A DNA stretch of 27,470 nt from DAOVQB01 sp023128935 (GCA_030628905.1 DAOVQB010000038.1:1-27470), one strand, 5' to 3'. Shown: positions 1 through 8,926, counted from the stretch's first letter. The notes: generated by a model not told the origin, from the sequence alone. Program-made: numbers and translations.

Positions 1-182
1 CCCGGTGGTCGGCGCTAACGCGAATGATGGCGTTGTCTTATCAATTGCTGCCGGGCAGGCGTTTTAGAGCGGACCAGCCATCTGCTGCAGGGGTTGCGGG
101 TGGATTTCCGTCGGGGAGGGTGCGGACGGAATTTATAGGCATATCAAGCCGCCCTGGGGATCTGTGAACGCCTCCGGGATCA
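1..182. other. Left edge: possible gene end, no confident CDS
   Basis: Two plus-strand frames are open from the window edge. One ends at a TAG at 65-67 after a 21-residue tail finishing in AAGQAF. The other runs to a TGA near 168 and reads like random sequence. Neither can be assigned. An inverted repeat, TTCCGTC (106-112) with GACGGAA (125-131), is followed by TTTAT and could be a weak terminator for a gene entering from the left. Nothing else is recognisable. Confidence 0.25.
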
Positions 183-211
183 TTGACACTGCGCCGAGAA
201 ATGCTCATAAT
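183..211 (+). promoter_or_regulatory. Sigma70-type promoter of the structured RNA
   Basis: A perfect -35 box TTGACA (183-188) is separated by exactly 17 bp from CATAAT (206-211), a 5/6 match to the -10 consensus. Transcription would start near 217-219. No protein gene starts downstream on this strand; instead a structured segment and a strong terminator follow, so the promoter most likely drives a non-coding RNA. Confidence 0.7.
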
Positions 212-217
212 AGTATA

Positions 218-423
218 AGACCGTATTCCGACCTATCGGATTGGTCAAAATGGTGAGCGAGCGGTGAGGGGGTATAGGCAGACCACAGGAGTGATGTCCT
301 TGGCTGAGGGTGCCACGGATGGAACTTCAGAGCGGTCGTTGTCGGCCGCACCTGCTCTATAGAAAGACACTGCTAGCTCGCATGCCCCCGTAGCGGAAGG
401 TCTGCTGCGGGGGCTGTTTGTTT
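218..423 (+). ncRNA. Putative structured small RNA, about 206 nt, unknown family
   Basis: The segment starts just after a near-consensus promoter and ends at an intrinsic terminator. Helices visible by eye are: GACC 219-222 with GGTC 243-246 enclosing TCCGA/TCGGA (227-231 with 236-240); GCGAGC 257-262 with GCTCGC 376-381; TATAGGCAG 273-281 with CTGCTCTATA 352-361 (one bulge). Inside that last helix lie hairpins at 287-300 (AGGA/TCCT), 301-315 (TGGC/GCCA) and 332-349 (GCGGTCG/CGGCCGC, loop TTGT). This makes a 5' hairpin, a closed multibranch domain and a terminator. I see none of the hallmark motifs of RNase P, SRP RNA, tmRNA or 6S RNA. The next gene is convergent, so it is not a leader or riboswitch. 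A 22-codon ORF (294-362) exists inside, but its GGAG lies only 2 nt from the ATG, so a small mRNA is less likely. Confidence 0.6.
384..423 (+). terminator. Intrinsic terminator of the structured RNA
   Basis: GCCCCCGTAGC (384-394) pairs with GCTGCGGGGGC (404-414) over 11 bp, with one G-U pair and a 9-nt loop, followed by TGTTTGTTT (415-423). The T-rich tract lies only on the plus-strand side, so it acts for plus-strand transcripts. Confidence 0.85.
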
Positions 424-557
424 CGGCGGATTTTCCCCACACGCCCGCGGTAGAGGGTTTGGGAGATGTGGGGCAGGCGCTACGACTTCGCTGCGGGCTC
501 TCTACTGACCCGACCTCGACTCCTCGGTGAGTTCTTGGGCTGAACCGGACATGCAAG

Positions 558-586
558 GGCTCTCCGAGAGGAACTCGGTCCGAGCC
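558..586 (-). terminator. Weak candidate terminator hairpin after the cohesin gene
   Basis: Read on the minus strand, GGCTC (586-582) pairs with GAGCC (562-558), enclosing an inner CCGAG/CTCGG stem (578-574 with 568-564). It lies 4 nt beyond the stop codon of the minus-strand gene at 590. No clear T tract follows, so termination efficiency is uncertain. Confidence 0.35.
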
Positions 587-589
587 AGG

Positions 590-1546
590 CTACTTCAGCA
601 AGGTAAGGCGCTGCGTCTGTTCCTGGGTGCCAATGGACAGATGGCAGAAATATGCCCCGGGGGCAACCGGTAACCCCGCATGATCCGACCCGTCCCACTC
701 CACGACGCCAAGGCCGGCCAGGCGGTGGCCCGCGAAGAGCTGCCGCACGCATCTGCCGATCGGATCATAGATCCCAACCTGCAGATGCCCTGCTGATTGC
801 AGGTAGAACCTCAACGCTGTTGTTCTGGTGAAGGGGTTGGGGGATGGGGCGTAGAGGAGTGTGCCGCGCATTCCGTGAGGCTCTCTGATCTCCGTGTATC
901 CGCAGGGGTTCGGATCGCATGAGGTCCACTCCGGGTGCCAGGCGCCACCGAGCGCCTCGCACTGCTCCTCAAGCACGATGTTGCATGCCTCCATGACGCA
1001 GCAGGCGGCCAGCGAACAGTTCTCCCGGATCAGCACAGTGCCATCGTGCCAGACGATGTCGGGGACATACTGGCCTGCCCGATAGAACTCGATGTAGTCG
1101 AAGGTGATGTCCGTGTCGCCCGTTTCGGCCGGGGCTTGAAACGTGATCGAGGAGAGAGCCCCCGGACCAGTGATCACCACGCCGCCGCTGAGCAGAACGT
1201 GGGAGATGAAAACAGTTGAGTCGCCAACTTCGGTGAGCCACCAGGTACTTCCCGGCGGGTCGATCATCAGGGATTCCTGCTGCGCGGACACGAAGGTGAG
1301 CACAGTGGGGTCGAATCTGATTACAGTCTCGTAGCCGTCAAACTCGCTCCCGGCGGAGTCAACCCACACGAAGGCCGTGAAGACCTCCTCCAACTCGGCG
1401 CAGATAGGATCAGGGTAGATTGAGACGCTCACGCCCGCATTTGCAGGTGCAGCCACCCAGCACAATGCGAGGAGCGCTATGGCGAATTGGATCCACGCGA
1501 GACGGGTCCGTCCGAGATGAGCCTTCCTGTGGCATCGATCTTCCAT
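590..1546 (-). CDS. Secreted protein: cohesin-like domain, Cys-rich module, FlgD-like C-terminal domain
   Basis: The product has 318 residues. A signal peptide spans about residues 1-37 (hydrophobic 19-33, AxA site at ANA-G). Residues 38-175 resemble a cohesin fold, with alternating strands and the segment YETVIRFDPTVLTFVSA typical of cohesin strands. Residues 177-215 hold seven cysteines (CC, C, C, GGxW, C, PNPC), a module I know from secreted proteins of Eisenbacteria and Planctomycetes. Residues 233-318 start with SPNPF and end with PVAPGAYFCHLSI, a FlgD Ig-like or type IX sorting-type C-terminus. The ATG is preceded by AGGAGG at 6 nt. It is the last gene of the minus-strand set after the PDZ protein, with a 159-nt gap. 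It probably acts at the cell surface or in the medium; no dockerin partner is visible here. Confidence 0.85.
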   Translation of the reverse strand: MEDRCHRKAHLGRTRLAWIQFAIALLALCWVAAPANAGVSVSIYPDPICAELEEVFTAFVWVDSAGSEFDGYETVIRFDPTVLTFVSAQQESLMIDPPGSTWWLTEVGDSTVFISHVLLSGGVVITGPGALSSITFQAPAETGDTDITFDYIEFYRAGQYVPDIVWHDGTVLIRENCSLAACCVMEACNIVLEEQCEALGGAWHPEWTSCDPNPCGYTEIREPHGMRGTLLYAPSPNPFTRTTALRFYLQSAGHLQVGIYDPIGRCVRQLFAGHRLAGLGVVEWDGSDHAGLPVAPGAYFCHLSIGTQEQTQRLTLLK

Positions 1547-1705
1547 TGCAGGCCTCCTGACAGAGTTCCCCGGCGACGAATCCCTCAGTGCGAGGTGAAC
1601 TGGTGCCTCCTACCAATGCTACCAGGCGATGGCACCCATGCCCCGGCGCGGTGTTCTCAGCGATTTCTCCAGCGCCGATCAGCCGCACGGCATGGCCGAG
1701 ACGGA

Positions 1706-4279
1706 TCATTCACAATCTGGCGGCAGTCTGTGCAGTTCCTCGAACCACACTTCCCAGGCCCGCGTCTCCATGGCCTTCTTGTAGGACCCGCGGAGGTCCA
1801 TGAAGAAACCGTGCTCGCCCTTGTAGTGAATGGCGTTATCGGTCGAGCGATCCGCGTTGTACTGGTCGCGACCTCCGCCCTCATCGATGAACAGCGAGAA
1901 GCTCGTTCCGCCATGATAGCTGTTTCCTCCGGCGCGGGCCTGGCCGGAGCTGTAGTCGTAAGTGTCCTTGCCGCGGCGATCCAGGAAGAAGCAGAAGCTG
2001 TTGTGGGCAGACGCCCCCTGGGAGAAACCGGTGCCACCCTGGTAGGCGTCGTTGCCGCCTTGGTCCACGAACAAGGTCACGCACTCATCCCACGCGAGCC
2101 CTTGTGCAACCGCCTGGCGGGTTGTGTAGAAGTCATCTCCCCCCTCTTCAAGAAAGACGCCCAGGGCCTGGTGGGCGCAAAATCCCTGATTGTAGCGCGA
2201 GCCGATGTAGGTGTCGTTCTCGCTCCCCAACGCGTGCAGGATTCCATAACCATAGTAGTAGCCGCCTCCCTGGGAGAAATTGCCCGCCTCCATGCGATCT
2301 CTGCCTGCGCCATCAATCAGGACGCCAAGTCCCCCTGAGGCCAGCGTGCGGAATCCCATGCCGCAGCCCTGTGACCAGGCATCGAAGATACCCGCATCGC
2401 CGTAGCCCGTGGGGTGGAGCCCCTTGGCGTAGTACTCATCGTCTCCAGAGCTATCGATCAATGCGCCGATCCCCTTGGCCAACCCCACGCCCTGTACATG
2501 ACAGTCGCCCTCGTAGCGATCGTCGCCTGCTTCATCCAACAAGAAACCCATACCGAAGAGCCCGACCGCTTGGCAGAAGGTCCGGCCGCGGTAGGTGTCA
2601 TTGCCGGACAGATCGTGAACCCAGCCGATCCCATAGTAGCCGGTGCCCTGGCACCACTGGTTGCCGATGTACTGATCATGCCCCTCTAAATCGAGCAAGC
2701 CGCCGATCCCCAAGCACCCGGCTCCTTGGCAGCCCCGTAGTGTGGATTCATAGGCATCGTTGCCTTCCATGTCGATGCAAATGGCCAAGGGAACGTCCCA
2801 GCCGCTGCTGCCGCCGTTGTTGCCGGTGTAGAAGTCATCACCGCCGAGGTCGAGTATGAAAGCGGCGCCTGTGTCGCGGTACCAGTGCCTTGAGGTGCCC
2901 CCGATTAGGAAACGGCCAAAGGGGCTCTCATACTGCAGGAGGATCTCCGCATCGAGAGTGTCCGCATACACCTCGTGTAGCATGCGCGCGGCATGCATGG
3001 CCCACTCTGGATCGGTGAGCAGAGCCAAGCGGGCGGCGGCCTCAACGAGCGCCCCATAATCGATGCGCTGTGCAATGTCGATGATGCGCTGATTGCGCAT
3101 GAAGCGATCGATGTCTTCATCCAGGTGGATGTAGATCTCGTCGGCGAAGGCATCGGAGAGGGTCCAGCGTTCGGCTGCCAGAAAGGCTTTCTCCTCCTCC
3201 GTGATCTCCTCGAATGCGCGACGGTGCCATAGGCGGGCCTCGGCGAAGATCCCCGTGATTTGATCCAGCAGTGGTTGAACAAGTGCCTGACGATCGGCCG
3301 GGTTGCGGCCTGTTTCTTCAAATGACCCACCCACGGAGCGGTTCGCCTTTGCCGTCCGCGGGGCACGGATGTCGGGAACCTGCAGGCGACGGCCAAGAGG
3401 CATGGCAAAGACGTGGTCCGGGACAAGCAGTGCGTGAGCGCTTGCGATGAGTTCCAGCGCCCACTGCGCGGACGCCAGATCGTTCGTGATCTGGCGCGAG
3501 ACGCTCTCGATTCGGAACGGATCCCGGTGCACGTAGATCATGCACTCCAGCCGGTAGGGGTCACACCCGCTGTGGCAGCGCGCCAGACGCGAGAGGAGAT
3601 CCTCCGTATCCTCTCGAATCCCAGCTGCGTCCGCCAATTGCCAAACCAGTTGCTTGAGTCCGCTCTCTGGGAACCTACCGGCAGGATAGATCTCCTCGTT
3701 CGAAGGCGGCTCGGGCCACCGCGCCTCGGGCCGCAGGCCCAGCACGATCGGAAGATCGAGCACTTCCTGTTGCTTGGTGGCCTTTGCCAGAATCGAGTTA
3801 CCCGAGGCGAGGCTGTCGATCAGCCCTCCCGGGTCTCTCCAGAAGGATCTCTGCCGCACCGCGCGGGCGGGACGATCATTGATCATCACCTCGCGCGTCA
3901 CGGCGTTGCGGATTACGCGCAACGGGCAAGGCGTACCGGCCTGCTGTTCGTCCAGCGCGCGTTTGAAAATGGCTCGGACACTGTCGGACGGGCAGTCGAA
4001 CGGCTGGCCGAAGATGCTGATGATAATGTCTCCCTCAAGCAATCCTCCCTTGTCGGCTGGGGAAGCGGGGAAGACTGCCATCACGCGGATACCGCAGGTG
4101 GCACCCATGAGTACATCGGCGCCTCCAACCCTCTCCTCGATCTCAGGCAGGGAGGAGACTGATTCGTGATAGATCCCCAACCATCCCCGATCATCACGCG
4201 CCAGCGCCCCGCCCGAGAGCGGCCATAGTAGAGAGAGAATCATGCTGGCCGAAACAATCCACGCGGCTCTGTGATTCAT
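1706..4279 (-). CDS. Exported PDZ protein with about twelve DxxGxDxY repeats
   Basis: The product has 857 residues from the ATG at 4279, chosen because GGAGG lies 6 nt upstream and a signal peptide follows (residues 1-28, WIVSASMILSLLWPLSGGALA). The open frame continues 85 codons further, but that extension overlaps the upstream gene and has no signal peptide. Residues about 30-140 form a PDZ domain, with GIRVMAVFPASPADKGGL followed by GDIIISIFGQ. Residues 140-470 are mostly helical without a recognised family. Residues about 473-830 consist of 12 or 13 repeats of roughly 26-30 residues with the pattern hhhDxxGxDxYxG...QGxGxxGxG. Regular Gly, Asp and Tyr spacing suggests a beta-helix or solenoid in which each repeat is one turn, possibly binding metal; this is inference. 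No protease motif is seen, so the PDZ domain probably binds partners. It lies 38 nt after the upstream gene, hence co-transcribed. Confidence 0.88.
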   Translation of the reverse strand: MNHRAAWIVSASMILSLLWPLSGGALARDDRGWLGIYHESVSSLPEIEERVGGADVLMGATCGIRVMAVFPASPADKGGLLEGDIIISIFGQPFDCPSDSVRAIFKRALDEQQAGTPCPLRVIRNAVTREVMINDRPARAVRQRSFWRDPGGLIDSLASGNSILAKATKQQEVLDLPIVLGLRPEARWPEPPSNEEIYPAGRFPESGLKQLVWQLADAAGIREDTEDLLSRLARCHSGCDPYRLECMIYVHRDPFRIESVSRQITNDLASAQWALELIASAHALLVPDHVFAMPLGRRLQVPDIRAPRTAKANRSVGGSFEETGRNPADRQALVQPLLDQITGIFAEARLWHRRAFEEITEEEKAFLAAERWTLSDAFADEIYIHLDEDIDRFMRNQRIIDIAQRIDYGALVEAAARLALLTDPEWAMHAARMLHEVYADTLDAEILLQYESPFGRFLIGGTSRHWYRDTGAAFILDLGGDDFYTGNNGGSSGWDVPLAICIDMEGNDAYESTLRGCQGAGCLGIGGLLDLEGHDQYIGNQWCQGTGYYGIGWVHDLSGNDTYRGRTFCQAVGLFGMGFLLDEAGDDRYEGDCHVQGVGLAKGIGALIDSSGDDEYYAKGLHPTGYGDAGIFDAWSQGCGMGFRTLASGGLGVLIDGAGRDRMEAGNFSQGGGYYYGYGILHALGSENDTYIGSRYNQGFCAHQALGVFLEEGGDDFYTTRQAVAQGLAWDECVTLFVDQGGNDAYQGGTGFSQGASAHNSFCFFLDRRGKDTYDYSSGQARAGGNSYHGGTSFSLFIDEGGGRDQYNADRSTDNAIHYKGEHGFFMDLRGSYKKAMETRAWEVWFEELHRLPPDCE

Positions 4280-4317
4280 GAAGCCTCCGGGTAGGCAGTA
4301 TTTATGAGCTCGCCACT

Positions 4318-4863
4318 TTATGGCATTCGTTGCCGTCTCTCGCGCGATTCCCGATCCGTTTCTTCGCTGGTGGTGGCTTTGGAGATAAGATCGCCAATGG
4401 CCTCGATCAGGGATCGCGAGTCGCCCTTGATGATGGCCTTGGGAATTGCCCAGAGAAGGCGCGCTGAGCCGATCACCCACTGGCTCACGCTGATGACTCT
4501 GCGGCCGATGGATGTCTCGCCGATGGAGCGCCAAAAGCCGCTAAGGCCGCCGGGGCGGGTGGCCGCTTCCGCGGGCGTGAGCGCGCCATCCCGATCGCTT
4601 GCGGAGCTGGAGACCTGACGCCCGCTACCCCGAGAAGACCCTGCCTCGATATTCGAGGCCAGTATGGAGAGGTCATCGGACGGGAGGATGGACGCGTGCC
4701 CCGCGCGGCTCTGCGGCCATGCGGGCCAGGCTTCTGCCTGGATCGCGGTGGGGGAGAGCAGGAAGCCGACCAGCGCAATGACCGCCGTGAGCAGAAACAC
4801 CTCAACCCGCGGCGCGGCCCGTGACCGCGGAAGTCGAAGGGTGGCTAGGACATCCTTGTTCAT
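4318..4863 (-). CDS. Small exported or membrane-anchored protein, unknown family
   Basis: The product has 181 residues from ATG 4863, preceded by GGAG 3 nt upstream within a duplicated leader sequence. A TTG start 36 nt further upstream keeps the frame but has no better ribosome site. A basic N-terminus (RLPRSRAAPR) and a hydrophobic segment at about residues 20-42, ending in an AxA-like site (IQA-EA), indicate a signal peptide or anchor. The remainder is Ser/Arg-rich, with a short hydrophobic stretch (SQWVIGSARLLWAIPKAI) that could be an amphipathic helix. I do not recognise the family. It is the promoter-proximal gene before the PDZ-repeat protein, so a role in the same envelope process is likely. 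Confidence 0.65.
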   Translation of the reverse strand: MNKDVLATLRLPRSRAAPRVEVFLLTAVIALVGFLLSPTAIQAEAWPAWPQSRAGHASILPSDDLSILASNIEAGSSRGSGRQVSSSASDRDGALTPAEAATRPGGLSGFWRSIGETSIGRRVISVSQWVIGSARLLWAIPKAIIKGDSRSLIEAIGDLISKATTSEETDRESRERRQRMP

Positions 4864-4864
4864 T

Positions 4865-4930
4865 AACTCCAGCGCTCCACAGCGTCCCTTCGTCTGCAAC
4901 TCCAGCGCTCCACAGCGTCTCTTCGTCTGC
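4865..4930 (-). repeat. Tandem 33-bp duplication carrying the ribosome-binding site
   Basis: Two adjacent 33-bp units (4865-4897 and 4898-4930) differ at a single base. On the minus strand each unit ends in GCGCTGGAGTT, and the copy nearest the gene supplies the GGAG used by ATG 4863. The array fills the 5' leader between the predicted transcription start (about 4932) and the start codon. Confidence 0.95.
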
Positions 4931-4938
4931 TAAGGGAC

Positions 4939-4967
4939 TTTACAACCAGGACCTGTGTCACTGTCAA
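4939..4967 (-). promoter_or_regulatory. Promoter of the exported-protein/PDZ operon
   Basis: On the minus strand a perfect TTGACA (4967-4962) is followed after 17 bp by TGTAAA (4944-4939), a 4/6 match to the -10 box. Transcription would start near 4932, at the outer edge of the 33-bp duplication. Confidence 0.6.
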
Positions 4968-5030
4968 CATACTGGCGTCCACCCCCACTCTCCTTTCCAA
5001 CCTACGCATTCAGGTAGAAATGGGTTCCCT

Positions 5031-5105
5031 CCTTGCTTTCGCATCAGGCGTCCGTTGGACCAGAACATGCGGCCTTGCCTTAGCATCGGGCGTTCGTTGG
5101 GCCAG
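5031..5105. repeat. Imperfect direct repeat, 33-bp units at 42-bp period
   Basis: Units 5031-5063 and 5073-5105 match at 28 of 33 positions and share the core GCATCRGGCGTYCGTTGGRCC. They lie between the end of the transketolase gene (5162) and the promoter at 4939-4967. No gene is visible here; the repeat is in a region of 298 bases (4864-5161) that otherwise holds only the operon promoter and leader. Confidence 0.9.
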
Positions 5106-5161
5106 AGGATACAGCCTCCGGCATGTATCTACCGGCGGGAGCGCGGGCAGTTCGGAGCCGC

Positions 5162-7225
5162 TTAGGTCTGAGCACGAGCCACAGCGGGGCGCTCCGAGGT
5201 GCTGAGCAGATTCAATGCCTTGGAGACCACATTCTCCGGTGTGAAACCGAAGCGCTGAAACAGAATCGATGCAGGGGCCGAGGCACCAAAGCGCGGTATG
5301 CCAATGACCGCATCCGGCCGGCCTGTGTATCGCTCCCAGCCCATGGGCACCGCCATCTCGACGGCTAGCCGGACCCGCGTTGCCGGCGGCAACACGAACT
5401 CGCGGTATGCTTGCGACTGCTCCTCGAACAATTCCCAACTAGGCATGCTCACGACCCTGGCTCGGATCCCTTGCGCCTCCAGACGAGTTTGGGCCTCGAT
5501 GCAAAGATGCAGTTCGGAACCGGTCCCGATCAAGATAAGATCGGGGTTGTTTCCCGTTTCCGAAATGACATAGGCCCCACGCGCGGTGGGCGGGATGGAT
5601 GGATCACACCAGGCCCTAGTGCTTTCTGCAGGTAGGTGCTGGCGGTCGCGGGAGAGGGACGCGACTTTCTGCCGCGTCAAGATCAGGGCTACGGGTGCCG
5701 ATCGCCTGATGGCCACCCACCAAGCCTCCAATGTCTCCCGAGCGTCGGCCGGCCGGATCACAGTCAGGTCCGGAATCGCCCGGAGGGAAGCGAGGTGTTC
5801 AATCGGTTGATGGGTTGGCCCATCTTCACCCAAACCGATACTGTCGTGCGTAAAGACATAGACCACGGCGGCGCCCATGAGCGCGGCCAGCCGGAGAGAT
5901 GGGCGCATGTAGTCGCTGAAGACAAGAAAGGTTCCTGCATAGGGCCTGATGCCACCATGCAGCGCCATGCCACCAGCAGCGGCCGCCATGGCGTGCTCGC
6001 GAACACCGAAGTGGATGTTGGGCCCATCCACGCTGCCAGGACCAAAGGCCCCGCTTCCCTTGATGACAGTGTTATTCGAGGGTCCGAGATCGGCGGATCC
6101 GCCCACCAGATTTCCCAAGCTCTTCGATAGGGCGCGGATTGCCAGACCGGAGACTGAACGCGTGGCCGCTGGATCCGGTCCGGGATCCGCCTTCCACAGT
6201 TCTGCTTGCCATCCGGCGGGCAGACCGCGAGCCTGCCAGAGATCCCACAGGTCCTTCTTTTCAGGGCAAGCCTGGCCGTAGGCTGCCATGCGCTGCTTCC
6301 AGTCATCTTCCCACTGCCTTCCGCGAGGCACTGCCGTGCGGAAGTGGTCCGCCACCTCGGTGGGGATAAAGAAGTTTGACTCGTGCGGCCAGCCGAGCGC
6401 CTCCTTTGTGAGACGGATCTCGTCTTCGCCCAGAGGTGCGCCGTGAGCGTCTTGGGAATCCTGCTTGTGCGGACTGCCATGGCCGATGTGAGTGCGAGCG
6501 GCGATCAAGCTCGGCTGGTTCTGATTGTCCCGCCCCCTCTCGATCGCGCTGGTGAGGGCCTCGATGTCATTCCCGTCAACCTCGTAGACCTCCCACCCAT
6601 AAGCCTCGAAGCGCTTGCGGATATCGTCGCTCGTGGCCAGCGAGGTCTGGCCCTCGATCGTGATACGGTTGTCGTCGAATAGGTAGATCATCTTGCCCAG
6701 TTTGAGGTGTCCCGCCAATGAAGCCGCCTCGTGGGAGAGGCCCTCCATCAGATCACCATCGCCCACGATCGCGTAGGTATAATGGTCAACGATTGTATGA
6801 CCGGATTGGTTGAACTGTTGGGCGAGATAGCGCTCGGCCATCGCCATCCCAACACCGTGCGCAAATCCCTGCCCCAGCGGGCCTGTGGTGACTTCTACCC
6901 CAGGTGTGAGGTCGAACTCCGGGTGCCCGGCAGTTCTGGAACCCCACTGGCGGAAGTTGCGGATCTCATCGAGCGAAAGATCATAGCCAGTCAGGTGAAG
7001 TAAGCTATAGAGCAGCATCGATCCATGACCTGCCGAGAGGATGAAACGATCACGATCGGGCCAGGCGGGATTGTGGGGGTTGTGCTTCAGGAATCGAGTC
7101 CAGAGCACATAGCCGAGTGCGGCGGCGCCCATGGGCATCCCCGGGTGCCCGGAGCGGGCCTTCTGCACGGCTTCGGCGCTGAGTATGCGCATGGTGTTGA
7201 TACACAGGGTATCCAGCGGCGTCAT
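5162..7225 (-). CDS. tkt: Transketolase
   Basis: This thiamine-diphosphate enzyme of the non-oxidative pentose phosphate pathway moves two-carbon ketol units between sugar phosphates in the cytoplasm. The product has 687 residues, close to the usual 660-690. The N-terminal TPP domain has SGHPG (H27), GHG (H67), TAGHPE (H101) and the GDG motif (155-157) followed by the downstream N of the DDNRITIEG segment. The pyrimidine domain has FGVREHAMAAAA, with the catalytic Glu, and EDGPTHQPIEHLASLRAIP. The C-terminal domain ends near the stop. ATG 7225 has GAAGG 7 nt upstream. It appears monocistronic, under its own promoter at 7288-7316, divergent from asnS. All key residues look intact. Confidence 0.97.
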   Translation of the reverse strand: MTPLDTLCINTMRILSAEAVQKARSGHPGMPMGAAALGYVLWTRFLKHNPHNPAWPDRDRFILSAGHGSMLLYSLLHLTGYDLSLDEIRNFRQWGSRTAGHPEFDLTPGVEVTTGPLGQGFAHGVGMAMAERYLAQQFNQSGHTIVDHYTYAIVGDGDLMEGLSHEAASLAGHLKLGKMIYLFDDNRITIEGQTSLATSDDIRKRFEAYGWEVYEVDGNDIEALTSAIERGRDNQNQPSLIAARTHIGHGSPHKQDSQDAHGAPLGEDEIRLTKEALGWPHESNFFIPTEVADHFRTAVPRGRQWEDDWKQRMAAYGQACPEKKDLWDLWQARGLPAGWQAELWKADPGPDPAATRSVSGLAIRALSKSLGNLVGGSADLGPSNNTVIKGSGAFGPGSVDGPNIHFGVREHAMAAAAGGMALHGGIRPYAGTFLVFSDYMRPSLRLAALMGAAVVYVFTHDSIGLGEDGPTHQPIEHLASLRAIPDLTVIRPADARETLEAWWVAIRRSAPVALILTRQKVASLSRDRQHLPAESTRAWCDPSIPPTARGAYVISETGNNPDLILIGTGSELHLCIEAQTRLEAQGIRARVVSMPSWELFEEQSQAYREFVLPPATRVRLAVEMAVPMGWERYTGRPDAVIGIPRFGASAPASILFQRFGFTPENVVSKALNLLSTSERPAVARAQT

Positions 7226-7525
7226 ACGTTCACCTTCCTTCGGAAAGAACAGGTGCTATTTGTGATCGATTCGGCGGTAGAAATGGAAGCATAGAGGTGC
7301 TTTGAATGCCTGTCAAGAAAGCGAAGTTCCACGATACAGTGTCGGTCCCCGGGCGCGCCTGGAAAGTCCACCGCCGATCGGCTTGGGTGGCAATCATCGC
7401 GCGCGGATGCACCGCTATGGCTCTCGAGGCCAGGCCCCATGATGGGGCGTTGACGGACCGATTGATTTCATAGAAGAATCGCAACATCATTGAGGGACTG
7501 AGAGAAACCGAGAGGAAGCTATCCA
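7226..7525. other. Divergent intergenic region between tkt and asnS
   Basis: The region holds the tkt promoter and ribosome site at the left. On the asnS side a hairpin GCCCC/GGGGC (7434-7448, loop ATGAT) is followed by a weak TTGACG box (7450-7455) with no convincing -10 partner. The stretch around 7384-7405 (GGGTGGCA then CGCG) only loosely recalls a T-box core and is not called as one. No gene is seen. Confidence 0.6.
7288..7316 (-). promoter_or_regulatory. Promoter of tkt
   Basis: On the minus strand TTGACA (7316-7311), a 17-bp spacer and TATGCT (7293-7288, 4/6) form a sigma70-type promoter. The transcription start would be near 7281, giving a leader of about 56 nt. Confidence 0.6.

Positions 7526-8926
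<1,401 letters not shown>

Noticed and set aside
2104..2859. 251-residue plus-strand Arg/Ser-rich frame
   Set aside because: It lies antisense to the PDZ-repeat gene and mirrors its repeats; composition is typical of shadow frames in GC-rich DNA.
4280..4534. N-terminal extension of the PDZ-repeat protein by 85 codons
   Set aside because: It overlaps the upstream exported-protein gene, reads like frame-shifted sequence, and the internal ATG 4279 has both a ribosome site and a signal peptide.
5031..5105. Integron attC sites suggested by GTTGGGC and GTTGGAC
   Set aside because: The motifs are direct rather than inverted, 42 bp apart, with no RYYYAAC partner, integrase or cassette ORFs.
7380..7450. 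T-box leader for asnS
   Set aside because: GGGTGGCA followed by CGCG only loosely resembles the T-box core; no specifier stem, no terminator with a T tract, and a TTGACG box lies downstream of the hairpin.
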